This document shows, piece by piece, positions 1-8,996 of a stretch of DNA of 21,604 nt. The stretch comes from Cyclostephanos tholiformis (Eukaryota > Bacillariophyta > Thalassiosirophyceae > Thalassiosirales > Thalassiosiraceae), in assembly GCA_036939975.1 (NCBI GenBank), contig JALLPB010000677.1, positions 1 to 21,604 on the forward strand. Reading direction: 5' to 3'. How positions within the stretch are numbered: the first letter of the stretch is position 1; each line of letters starts with the position of its first letter. The translations under genes were made by a program, and so were the position numbers. The notes beneath the pieces are model-generated. The model did no database searches and was not told the DNA's origin. It was given only the letters and a program-made list of their open reading frames with translations.

Positions 1-41
1 CATCTGTGTAACAGAGTTACATGTAACATCTGTGTAACAGG
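1..41. repeat. Short direct repeat at window start
   Basis: The 14-mer CATCTGTGTAACAG occurs at 1-14 and again at 28-41, separated by 13 bases that contain a related GTTACATGTAAC palindrome. It may be an element edge cut by the window start; nothing further can be said. Confidence 0.6.
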
Positions 42-1116
42 TTTCCCTCAGGCTCGATTGAACCTGACATCATATTGTATGCAGTTCATTATCACTGCTG
101 ATGATTGATATCACCACGTTGACAATTGATACTTGGCACCTCGATGTTTTATTTGTGTGGAGCTGCTTCCAGTTTGTGGCATTACCCAATTGATGATAGC
201 ACCATCTTCAGACTCTTGATGTGCTTCATGCTCGGGAGCTCTCTCACAATTTCCAGCTTTTAATGAAGGACTCTTAACATTGCAAAAATATTAGCCTGCA
301 TACATTGGGGTGGGGTATGATTGGCAAGCATTTCTATAATTAGTTTATCAACATGCAGGAGCCATTCACAATGGCTGCCTGATGTTGATGTAGTGAAATA
401 GATATATATGTTAGATGTTTGTTGAATCAGTAAATAGAAGGAAATGAAATTAGGATGTATTCTTCACCTCGTGAATCCTTGTTCTATTGCACCTCTCCTC
501 ATAATCTTGTTCCGTAGAGTCTATGATCATCTCATACTCATCCACTTTGCTGCATAATTGCAAAACAGGTAGATTTTTGTCATTGACCTCATCTTTCAAC
601 TCATTGATTAAAGTGGTACTTTCCTTTAGTTATTAAATAACATCGATGACCTGCCTGCAGCTCTTTCCACTGATACCGCTGCCTTATTGGCTGATGTTGA
701 TGCTAAGTGCACAATCCATTTGGACTCTTTTATCTCCTCTAGAATTTCCCACAACATCTCACGCGTACCTTCCACATCTCACCACATCATCTTAACTATT
801 TCATTTTTTCGCTCAGTTCACTGTGCATGTTCTCTCTGTTATTTGCTAAGACTGGTGCGATGCATATTTTTATATCATTGAGAACTGCATTGTAGTCCTG
901 CTTGAGACTTCTGTACTGTTTGGTTGCTGCATCTAACTGTGCAGCCGATTTAATTTGTTCATCAGTGACTTCTTGACACAGGTCAGATACAATCTTTGTG
1001 TGCTTCCTATTTTTAGTGGCTATCATCCTTGAGTATTTCTTATCCTTTGATCATTACAGCTTGTTATGTTGCTTAGTATCATCCCACTCTCTCTTTTCAT
1101 TACATTAAATTAGGGC

Positions 1117-1180
1117 CTGCAAGAATTGTGTTAGTTATGGAACATTAGTGCAATGATAGCAATGGAATGGATGCACTCAC
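1117..1180 (-). other. Predicted 64-bp intron in the coiled-coil pseudogene
   Basis: The minus strand reads AGA, then GTGAGTGC at the donor, and ends TAACTAACACAATTCTTGCAG, a good branch point and acceptor. Flanking coiled-coil sequence stays in one frame across it (phase 0), which supports a real ancestral intron even though the exons now carry stops. Confidence 0.55.
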
Positions 1181-1868
1181 TCTTATTTTGTTATTCTTTT
1201 CCTTTAAGTCTAATGCATGCTGCTTGTCCATTGCAGTAATTTTCTCTCTCTACAGCTTTGTAATGGTATTCACTATGTGTGTTTGTTTCTTTTCAGTGGA
1301 TGCACACTTCTTCTCAAACTTTGATTTTATCACCGTGGTGAATAAGCTGCGCTGTCGATTTGCTCTTTCCAATATTGCTGTGGTGTTCTTCTCAATCGCA
1401 GCAATTTCACTCTGATGTTGTTGCTCTCTCAACATGGATGCATTTTTAGTTGCTGTATTATCTCGGAGAGCTATGACTAAATCAGAGTTGGTGCTGTGTG
1501 TCTCCTGACAAGCATCCTTCAAACATGAGCATAAACACTCCACCACTTGCACTATTTTGGCTACTTTCTTATTAAGAGATCGATTCTCCACTAAGGCCAA
1601 TTCATGTTGTATAAGCTGATAAGTCCTCGTAACAGAGATGAATTTATTGATTATCTGTGTCTTTGTAAGCTTCTGACCTGGAGCGGTCAATCGATGAGAT
1701 TCCAGTACAACTTGCTGTGGCATGTTATTATCTCCTGTAACCTCATGCAGAGTGGAGTTGATTTTATGATCCCCACCCCACTTTCTATAGCGCCCGTATT
1801 TTTTACAAGTGCGTTTGCCCTTGAACCCAGTCTTGACAGTTGGAGGGCCCAATGCACCTTCGGGCAGC

Positions 1869-1990
1869 AGCTGATAGGGCTCATCATCGGGCAATGCCCC
1901 TCCATTGAATGGGGGCTGCTCGCAAGATGCAACTTTGGCGAGCTGTTGGGGCTCATCGGGCGGCACACCTCCATTGAATGGGGGCTGCTC
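1869..1990 (-). repeat. Tandem ~69-bp Pro-rich coding repeat
   Basis: The 20-mer CCATTGAATGGGGGCTGCTC (plus strand) is exact at 1902-1921 and 1971-1990, a period of 69 bp or 23 codons. The flanking AGCTG..GGGCTCATC is also shared. On the minus strand it encodes two EQPPFNGG units followed by an acidic Pro-rich stretch, within the decayed coiled-coil gene. Confidence 0.8.
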
Positions 1991-2213
1991 ACCCAATGCA
2001 ACTTCAGGGATACATTTAGGCTGCACACCCGATACATGTTTGGGCTGACAGTTGGGAACAGACTCAAATGGCTGCTCGTTTGTAAATAAATTTGGTGTGA
2101 GGCAAGAAATGTGATTATTCTTATTCAGCTGGTCTCCAACTGCCTCCCTATTTTGAACAATGATGGAAGCATCAACACCATCCTCCTTGCCAATGCCTTC
2201 CACAGACCCCTCC

Positions 2214-2495
2214 ATTAACCCATCCATGAAAAAATGGACAGCGCTTCCATGTCCGATGCATTCATCATAATGTTTTTTTAGGGGGGGCTTGTCTGCCACT
2301 TCTTGCTTCTGCCCGTGATTGCCACCTGTTTCACTGGTGAGTTGCCACCCCTCAATTAACCCATCCAGGGAAAAATGGGCAGCACTTCCACATCTGTTGC
2401 ATTAATCATAATTTGGGGGGGGGGGAATATCGTCTCCCACTTCCCGCTTCCTACTCTCCTCCCACCCTTCCCAGGTGAATTCTTTTTCATCGCAC
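2214..2495 (-). repeat. 141-bp in-frame tandem duplication of a knuckle module
   Basis: The sequence from 2214 recurs from 2355 at an offset of 141 bp, exactly 47 codons. Both copies share ATTAACCCATCCA, then AAAAATGG.CAGC.CTTCCA, then GCATT.ATCATAAT and a G run. On the minus strand the upstream copy encodes CNRCGSAAHFSLDGLIEG and the downstream copy CIGHGSAVHFFMDGLMEG. The upstream copy has TAA where the downstream copy has GAA. The C-x2-C-G-x4-H spacing is knuckle-like, but no fourth ligand is visible. Confidence 0.75.
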
Positions 2496-2499
2496 CTGT

Positions 2500-3780
2500 G
2501 TTAATATTAATTGCAAAAATAAGGAATAGTAAGCATCAATAAACAGATGAAATTAAATATACATAATAATAAACACAATTAGTTACATCTTGATGCCTGC
2601 AATGTTGTGGCCATCATTGTTGGGAAGAAGGGGTTTGCAACAATCAGGAGGGGGGTATCACCATGATGGAAGGGTGGAAGGTAAGTGTTGCGTGATGATG
2701 ATTTTTATAATTTTATAATGGCACATGTCACTGCAAAAATAGGGATGCAGTGCAACCAGCAAGACCGCCACAACACAGGCCTGGCGCATGCCTTCAGATA
2801 GTAGTTGGGAGGAGGGGGGCATGGGAGGAGGGGGATTTTTGGAAGAATTGAAGGATGTAAATGTGGGTGGCGAGGGAAATGGTGATTTTATCAATTCATC
2901 GTGAACATGAATATGCACCAGTTGCAAGGGTAAGAAAACCGAGGGAGAAATTTGGACCATGAAGTGGCAGGGACAATTTTTGCCCCCATGCCACTGCATC
3001 GCCAAAATTGATGTGGGGAAATGCGACCTCATCACAACATTGTATGATCAGAGGGGATTGGTGTTGAGACGATGTGAATGAATATATTCCTATCAAAGAA
3101 TTGACATTGGGATTTGAGATATTAATATATACCTATATGAGCCGAAGCTCTCTACTCTGCCGTGGCTCGTATCCTTAAAGGCTCGGCCTGAGAGGAATGA
3201 GTGGCTGGTCTGGTCTGATTTGTCAGTAGTGCGTCACGCCAGCTCACATTATTCCTCATGGGCTTTATAGGGATCGATACTGGCTCACGGCTTACATAAG
3301 GTACTTTTGTACCAGATGTCTGTGCCCTAACAATCGGGGGGGAAAGTTCATTGACAAAATTGGCAGGGGAGCGCTAAGGGCGGGAACTAATTAGCTAGTA
3401 ATTTTTTTATCATTGCCCCCCCTAATGAAAAGAGTGGTTGTGCTTGATCCCATGCCTAAAAGGCACATCCACTTGGTGGTTGGGTGGAGAAGATTTCTTC
3501 CTGTGACTTTGAAGCTGTGAAGAGCGTGGATCTTTTTGTCTTGGTCTTTGATGAAGATCATGTTGTTAATGTCCAAGATGAGAGTTTGAAATCAGTTGTT
3601 GTCGCTTTTGTCTGGCGACCAGGCTTCAGTGTAGACTGCGGTGTTTTTGTTGCCGATGTTGTTGTCATTTCGCCCTGTGAAGTGGGATTGTCAGTTAGCG
3701 TACAGCATTGTGGATGTGGTGCAGTCTAATTTATTCTACTTTTTTTAGACGATGGGCGGTGGGTCTTTCGAATCTGTCGT
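2500..3780. other. No confident gene; low-complexity sequence
   Basis: The stretch holds G-rich runs at 2640-2660 and 2810-2850, a short open frame on the plus strand from about 2791 to 2907 (starting MPSDSSWEEGG), and a Ser/Thr-rich minus-strand frame around 3400-3720 broken by stops. None has a recognisable domain or good start context. CpG content is low to moderate. It may contain the missing 5' exon of the coiled-coil gene and the upstream region of the 3949 gene. Confidence 0.4.
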
Positions 3781-3904
3781 AAAATGGCGGGTTGCTACTG
3801 AACCTAAGATATCGTATCGTACTACCTATGAGCGTCAGATACCCAATTTTGACGCGCTGCTGGGGCACACAACCCTTCAAAGAGCCTGCTGGGGGCATGT
3901 GGGG

Positions 3905-3915
3905 TATTATAAAAA
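3905..3915 (+). promoter_or_regulatory. Candidate TATA box
   Basis: TATTATAAAAA lies 34 bp before the ATG at 3949, in an otherwise GC-richer stretch. A start site 25-30 bp downstream would leave a leader of about 10 nt to 3949, or about 130 nt to the in-frame ATG at 4069. Confidence 0.4.
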
Positions 3916-3948
3916 CGAGAGCTACACCCGAACCAATAACAGAGCGAG

Positions 3949-4554
3949 ATGTCCCCATCCAGCAATTGCCTATTCTTCGCTTTACTCGCCGGCATAACAC
4001 CATGCTCAATATCCGCTCTTCCGATTTTCGCTGGATATGTCCTGTCACCTCATCGAGTGAAACCTAACATGAAGTCGCCCACTTCAACCACAATAGCAAA
4101 CTCGCCACTTTTTTCGGACTATGACGCCAACGATGACTCAAATGAATTCGTTGGATTCAACCCATTTCGGCCTGGATCGAAAATACCAACCAAGGGTGGA
4201 TTCGGAATAATTTCGGACGACGAAAGAAGAAATTCACCCCCAACGACGCCCGGAGGTCGAATCTCCCCACGACAAATGAGGATGAAGGAACTGACTACGG
4301 ACTTACTGGCATGCATATCCGACGAAGAGTTGGTCTCCAGTCTTCTGCGATCGAACGAGGAATTTTTGCTAGAGCAATTGAATAATCTTGATGCCGTATT
4401 AGAACCTGACAGTGTGTTTTCTCCCGACATGAGCCGAGAAGAACGATTCATGCGATACCAATATGTAATGGAAGAGAGGATAAAGAAAGCCAGAGCACCG
4501 GCGGCAAAGAAAGCTTTGGGCGCGTTAAAGGATTTTGTCTGGAGTAAAAAATGA
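3949..4554 (+). CDS. Small protein of unknown function, possibly targeted
   Basis: This is an uninterrupted 201-codon frame with no intron needed. Product not recognised. Residues 1-40 from the first ATG are hydrophobic and low in charge (LFFALLAGITPCSISALP), which could be a signal peptide. ISA-LP is a weak match to the ASAFAP-type plastid cleavage motif of diatoms. The alternative start is the in-frame ATG at 4069, giving 161 residues (MKSPTSTT), but that leader would contain short upstream ORFs at 4002 and 4036. The middle is acidic, Gly/Pro-rich and disordered (FVGFNPFRPGSK). The C-terminal ~95 residues are charged and helical, with ELTTDLLACISDEELV, then an acidic Leu-rich run, then REERFMRYQYVMEERIKKA and a basic tail. 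CpG density and frame integrity match the convergent peroxidase gene, so this is probably a real host gene. The 168-bp gap between the two stops must hold both 3' ends; AATAATCGATAAAA at 4617-4630 is a possible poly(A) signal. Confidence 0.7.
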   Translation: MSPSSNCLFFALLAGITPCSISALPIFAGYVLSPHRVKPNMKSPTSTTIANSPLFSDYDANDDSNEFVGFNPFRPGSKIPTKGGFGIISDDERRNSPPTTPGGRISPRQMRMKELTTDLLACISDEELVSSLLRSNEEFLLEQLNNLDAVLEPDSVFSPDMSREERFMRYQYVMEERIKKARAPAAKKALGALKDFVWSKK

Positions 4555-4722
4555 TGTCGAGCTCGATGCCACGGGCTTGGGTGTGTCTGCTATGATGCTT
4601 GGTTACTCTCGCTTGAAATAATCGATAAAAAAAAACTCCCAGAAACGTCGCGCTTCCAGCCAAAGAACAATCAAACATTAAAGATAGGATACGTCAAAAA
4701 CTGAACTAATTAATATCCGTTA

Positions 4723-6798
4723 TTAAATAGCTTCGCAACTTTCCACCAGGGGAGATAAATTCGATTGACCAACCGTCGTCGCTTTTCTCCAGGCAGTGGC
4801 AAACGCAGAATAAAATGGTTCATTGTTCGAATTCGGATAAGATCCTCCCAGCATTGATCCGACTGCCTCGCGAGCTTCCCACCTGGATTCACTCTGATCA
4901 ATCATTGGGCATCGACTCGCAGCGGCATCCAAATCAACGCATGTGTCTTGACCATCAGCGTCTAACACCCCAGTTCTTGTACAGCACGGCAGATTGCCAT
5001 CAATATTGTGAACGAGGCAGATGTCAGTGTTGAGCATCATTCGAATGTTGCCCTCGCTGGAAGTCCTCCCAGTTGTCCAGTCCTGATTGCTCTCGCCCAT
5101 GTTCCTTGGTCGCCAGGAATTGAGATAAATTTCTTCGTAATACTGCTTGTCAAATACCTTCAAAAAATGATGACTCTTGAGATCATGAATATTGGTTAGA
5201 GCACCTTCTTAATGGCGAATGCTAGACATACCTGTGCATCTTCATCTGTGTCTACCCATGTTCCCTCGTGACCAGAAAACTGACACGATAAAATATTTGG
5301 ACGAGAGGCGATGGAGATTCAGCATAAACATCTTGTACAAGCATCGTGTGTGTAGATACCAAATCCAACAGTGGCTCTCTCTCACCTTTCCGGCGCCCCT
5401 GCCAAGCGTGTGCGCCCCCAAAAGTGCCACCGCATCCGCCCAAGTTAGGCCCATCCTCTCGAGGAATACGCCCTCGACCTTGTCGCATCCCGATGGAGTT
5501 GGTAGGCGATCGCCCGAACCCGAACACGTGTCCCTATCCCTCCTGCCCCAAACGAAGGTGTCCCTCAAATCCAAGGCATTGTCGATCGACGCTTGTCGGA
5601 TGACTGCATTCGCGGACGCGATCCAAAAATCCGCCCTCGATACATGGGGATACCTCTCGTCGTGGAGCAACCTGAGCGTGCAATTCGCGCACCAAACGTC
5701 ATCGGGCAGACCCGCGTTCGAGGGATGGCTCGGATCGAAGCACCCATCGGGACCCATCGGGTCGGTGCTATCGTTCGGATCGTAGTCCATGAAGTCGTGC
5801 GCGGCCAATCGTACGATGCCACCGAGGAAGTGACTGCGAGTCCTTTCGTTGTCAATATCGTTCGCTAACGTCTCGATATCGCCATCGATCGCATCGTACG
5901 TGTCGATCGTGAAGCACCTCTCCGTGGGCGATGACGATATCGCCATTGGAAGGTTGGGCCGTAATGTCGGTGTCGATGAAGTTGGTTCGCGTGTTGCCGC
6001 GATTGAGGGATGCGGGGTGGGTCGGCCCGTCCCTTCGGCCGCCGGAAATGAGCTGAATGCGTCCATCCAATTATCTAAGTTTATCGCGGGATCGGTAGTC
6101 GTCGTCGGATTCGACGTCGTTTCATCCAACTCCGAAAATGTCGTGATTGTCGGCGAAACGGCAGTAATCGTTGTCGTTGTTGAAGTGCTTGACGTAGTTG
6201 ACATTCCCCCCTGCCCCATTATTAATAAATTAAATGCCTCGATCCAATTCGATGCGTCAGTCGACGGGGACGGCGTCGGCGTCAGTGAGGTCGATGGCCG
6301 TGCGGTGAGGATATCACTTGGCCCCGTGGTCCCGGTTGTGGAACGCATGTTCGCGGTGGACTGTTCGATGGCGTGAACGACGAACGCACCATCGGTCGAC
6401 CCACCGTCGCCCGCCGTCGTCGGCTCGACGTGCGACTTCGACGACACGCGCGCGGAGTTCGACGACGGCGGCTCGTCGTCGTTGACGTTCCGATTCATCA
6501 TCGTCCGAACGGCGGCGGCTCCGCTCGCGAACGCCACGATGAAGACCGCGGCCATGCCCAATGATGCCTTCCGGCGATCGCAGTCGGGACGTCGTCCCGT
6601 CGATGATGGATCGGCGACGTTCGATCTCGTCGTTCCGACGCTGACGCTACTCATCGGGGGGTCGGGCGAATGATCGTCATTTGGACCACCGACGGGACCG
6701 CCGGTGGTCGTCGCGATGAACCCGCCTTCTGCGGTGGTCATGGCCTCGTCGGAAAGGCGACCCTCCTCGATGGTCGATGATGCCGAGGATATGTTCAT
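4723..6798 (-). CDS. Membrane-anchored plant-type heme peroxidase, three exons
   Basis: Class I/II-like heme peroxidase that would reduce H2O2 using an organic or inorganic donor, probably at the cell surface or in the secretory lumen. Three exons join in phase 0 at GT-AG sites: 6798-5386, 5279-5232 and 5157-4723, giving 631 residues. Residues 1-78 are polar with a basic end (CDRRK). Residues 80-97 are a single hydrophobic segment (LGMAAVFIVAFASGAAAV), which suggests a type II signal anchor. Residues 105-293 are a Ser/Thr/Pro-rich stalk with two NW[IM][ED]AF motifs about 59 residues apart. The catalytic domain starts near 295. It has distal Arg330 and His334 in RLAAHD, a GPDGCFDPSHPSNAGL loop, proximal His463 in LLGAHTLGRG, a GTWVDTDED exon, and Asp532 in RMMLNTDICL, the usual partner of the proximal His. 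Many Cys suggest disulfides. The catalytic part is of normal length and the N-terminal extension is long. The substrate cannot be told from sequence. Confidence 0.9.
5158..5230 (-). other. Peroxidase intron 2 (73 bp)
   Basis: Donor GATGCACAG/GTATGTC and acceptor TTTTTTGAAG/GTATTTGAC. Splicing joins DTDEDAQ to VFDKQYYEE in phase 0, matching the peroxidase fold. Confidence 0.9.
5280..5385 (-). other. Peroxidase intron 1 (106 bp)
   Basis: Donor GCCGGAAAG/GTGAGAGAG and acceptor TATCGTGTCAG/TTTTCTGG. Splicing joins GRGAGK, just after the proximal His, to FSGHEGTW in phase 0. Reading through gives a basic, non-homologous tail and a stop. Confidence 0.9.
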
Positions 6799-7362
6799 CC
6801 TTTTTAAGACGATTCTGCTTTATTCACCCCGACGTCGACTTGAGATACACTACTCTAGAAAACTTGTGCGATCATGGCAAGATCTCAGGCAAACCCTTCT
6901 GCATGTCGTGGATGAGTCGTCCTTGGTTTTGAATTGATGGATTCTGGGCATTTTCTCGGAGAAAGGGATGGATTGTGAATTTCCCTGACTCGGATTAATC
7001 GTAAAATCATTTTAGGAATTAGTACACTCACACGAAAGTTTTTAGGTTCAAATCAGCGAGGGAGGAAACTCAACGACAAATATACAATTCCTACGTTTGC
7101 TTTTGAATTAAGAAGGAGATGGGATTTGAATGAAAGTGAGAGAAGGAACAACATTACATCTCCTTGTTGGTCAGGGTCCATAGGGCCCCTATTTGTAGAA
7201 CCCAAAAAATACTAATATCACCCCCCCATCGACCAGCCAGGTCAATTTTGACATTACCATCTTGTTCCCCGCCCCCAAATTAGTCTACACAGATACTTAC
7301 ATGATGGGTGTACCATACTTTTTGGTGGAGATATTACGCGTTGACCTACCCACATCGTGTCG
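6799..7362. other. Upstream region of the peroxidase gene
   Basis: No coding sequence recognised. On the minus strand GGGTGAATAAAGC lies about 20-30 bp before the peroxidase ATG and could be part of a core promoter, but this is weak. CpG density falls beyond about 6930. Confidence 0.3.
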
Positions 7363-7584
7363 TCACAAAAAACACCGTGACCCCAACTCGACGATGAGTC
7401 TGCGCAAAAATACATCGCCGATTCGCCCTCCCCACCTTCCCCCCCTGGCTCCCCTCGACGCCAACACACATGCGGGCGTCCACTTGGCATTGGCAACGTC
7501 AAATTCGTCCGGGGGGCTGAGCGGTGCCCATCGTTTCGTCGACGTTGCGTCTTTTTTGCACGCCGTCGTCGAAACGATGTGCAA
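7363..7584 (-). other. CpG-rich patch with a short ORF, possible exon remnant
   Basis: The stretch is rich in CpG and GC, unlike its flanks and like the host genes. On the minus strand a 73-residue frame is open (it starts MHIVSTTACKKDATSTK and has a basic middle), and the plus strand is also open. No domain is recognised. It could be a host exon, a non-coding CpG island or a recent insertion. Confidence 0.2.
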
Positions 7585-8172
7585 TAGTAGTCATATTAAT
7601 AGTAATAAATATTTTTTTTTCTAGTTTTAACGACGCCAACCCGTCGCATACTATGTTAGTTGATTGTTGCATTCTTTATTGCCGGGAGTGTGGCCCCATG
7701 TTGGCCGTTGGGACGACGCCATTTCCATGGTCGATTTTTTTGATCTCGTTTTACCCGATTTTACCTAGCTATTTTATCTAGGCACACACACCACAACTCC
7801 GCCAAACCCATGTCCGACCTCATACCAACCACTGATCCCACCAAATATCTCCGCCAATATTTGGCGGATGAGGACGTTTGAAGTCACCATCCTTTGCGCA
7901 TGCATGGCGGGCAGTCGCCTGTGCTGTATGGTTGCTCATAGTTAGTGCCGTGGGGTTGTCAGTTCATGGTGAAGCAGCAAAACACGAAAAAAAACTAAAA
8001 ATTTCATCTTACAAATCAGTAGAATTACTGTAGCTCGGCGAATACCTGGCCAATTTTCAAAAATGGGGTACCATTTTGATCGTCATGTCATTCCTGACTC
8101 TAAGCTTTCCTTACTTTTCTTGTTGGGGTCATTTTCAGACCTTTTAAGGCGCTCTAAGGTACAATAGCCTAT

Positions 8173-8188
8173 GGTCACTATAGTGACC
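8173..8188. repeat. Perfect 16-bp palindrome
   Basis: GGTCACTATAGTGACC is self-complementary over its whole length and is flanked by CCTATGG/CCCTATGG. Confidence 0.85.
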
Positions 8189-8212
8189 CTATGGTCTGAC
8201 CAACAAGGAGAT

Positions 8213-8300
8213 ACGCGGTATCGTAGTGTACCATAGGGGCTCCAAAATCCGAGTTTCTGAGTTACTATGTGCTTTAAGTATTACGTATTGTATGGTATGT
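8213..8300. repeat. Dispersed direct repeat, copy 1 (copy 2 at 13262-13345)
   Basis: GTACCATAGG..CT.CAAAATC, then TTCTGAGTT, then TGTGCTT, then GTA.TGTATGGTA is shared with 13262-13345 in the same orientation, with indels. The copies are ~5 kb apart and bracket the Harbinger element. They may be remnants of LTRs or of a repeat family. Confidence 0.5.
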
Positions 8301-8815
8301 CAAAAACTAAGAGAGAGCACAAAAAATATGTGTCACTGACGAAGCCCAGATTTGTCCCCTTTGTTGTATAGTCATGCATAGCACCCAATTCATCAGCAAC
8401 ACAGCAGATTGTCCATAGACCCTATATGGAGAGCTTAAAAAAAGTCCAGCTCCCCAGACTCTCACCCCCATAAGAATCCAGTCTAATAAATGCTCTCATT
8501 GACACCATTTTATTACATTGTGCTCACATGGCATGCGTAGATTGTGGTATGTCCATAAAAAATTTTCACTTAACTTTCTCTGGAACAAACTCACATCTGA
8601 GGTGGGCAAGGAAGTACGACGAGGAATAAAATTATGGTGCGCAAATATGGACTATCAATTCCTATGTAGTGTATGAATATTTATTTTGGCACGCACAAAA
8701 GCTACCTAGCTGATACATCCCTCGGTGGTCCAAGGGCATAGAAATGAGATAAAATATGCATAGGAACAGTATGTCAAGGAAAATTGTACTCTCTTATAGT
8801 ATTTGTACTCTCTTA

Positions 8816-8847
8816 GGCCCAGTCCACAGGCACAGTTTTTTGTACCC
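8816..8847 (+). repeat. Harbinger left terminal inverted repeat
   Basis: It starts GGCCCAGTCCACAGGCACAG and ends TTTTTTGTACCC, and pairs with 12188-12219. It is preceded by the TTA duplication. Confidence 0.92.
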
Positions 8848-8996
8848 TCATACCCCTCTTTTTTGTACCCTTGGGTATGATGTTTCACATAGCCTTGTAC
8901 TTTATGCTAAATTTGGGCCACCAAGAAGTTCATACCTGGACCAAATCAGAACATCATGCCCCCCCAAGCATCGTACCCCCACCCCCCTCCCTCACC

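Larger units (their letters stand above)
110..2499 (-). pseudogene. Decayed coiled-coil gene with zinc-knuckle-like repeats
   Basis: Product family not recognised. The best-preserved part reads on the minus strand from a good 3' splice site near 2500 (TTAATATTAACACAG) to a TAG at 1250-1252, with a single TAA at 2402-2404. It holds two in-frame 47-residue units with a knuckle-like CNRCGSAAHF core, then Pro-rich repeats sharing EQPPFNGG, then a basic patch TCKKYGRYRKWGGDHK, then a long polar coiled coil. The same frame runs past the TAG (RE-KITAMDKQHALDL) to a 64-bp intron at 1117-1180 and into further coiled coil at 796-1040, with three more stops. Below 796 the coiled coil changes frame (NELKDEVNDKN near 570-600), and a last charged stretch lies near 110-240. 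The open part at 1250-2299 starts with GTG, not ATG, so it is an internal exon. The gene is probably element-borne or an expanded family member, and is most likely dead. Translated searches against diatom repeat proteins would decide. Confidence 0.5.
7158..8212. repeat. Inverted repeat pair about 1 kb apart
   Basis: ATCTCCTTGTTGGTCAGGGT..CATAGGG at 7158-7185 is matched in inverted orientation by CCCTATGG.CTGACCAACAAGGAGAT at 8187-8212, allowing a 2-base gap. The arms are about 26 bp. They may be the ends of a decayed 1.05 kb element or two copies of a dispersed repeat; no matching target duplication was found. Confidence 0.5.
7625..8786. other. No gene seen; repeat-derived spacer
   Basis: AT-rich, with short frames only. 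It contains a 16-bp palindrome (8173-8188), one arm of an inverted pair (8187-8212) and one copy of a dispersed repeat (8213-8300). Poly-A/T runs and low CpG suggest old element sequence. Confidence 0.45.

Noticed and set aside
1604..2089. Plus-strand and alternative minus-strand frames over the coiled-coil gene
   Set aside because: They overlap the long minus-strand frame, have no start context or domain, and are explained by the Pro-rich repeat sequence.
3140..3190. Possible tRNA-like fold (GCCGA paired with TCGGC)
   Set aside because: Span is about 47 nt with no D/T-loop consensus and no GTTCRA box.
3484..3729. 81-residue plus-strand ORF
   Set aside because: No recognisable domain, low CpG and ordinary start context; length is expected by chance in this composition.
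5219..6676. Long plus-strand open frames opposite the peroxidase exons
   Set aside because: They are antisense shadows of GC-rich peroxidase codons; the minus-strand frame carries the catalytic motifs and splice sites.
7262..7624. 120-residue plus-strand ORF over the CpG-rich patch
   Set aside because: No domain, overlapping open frames on both strands; only the composition is notable.
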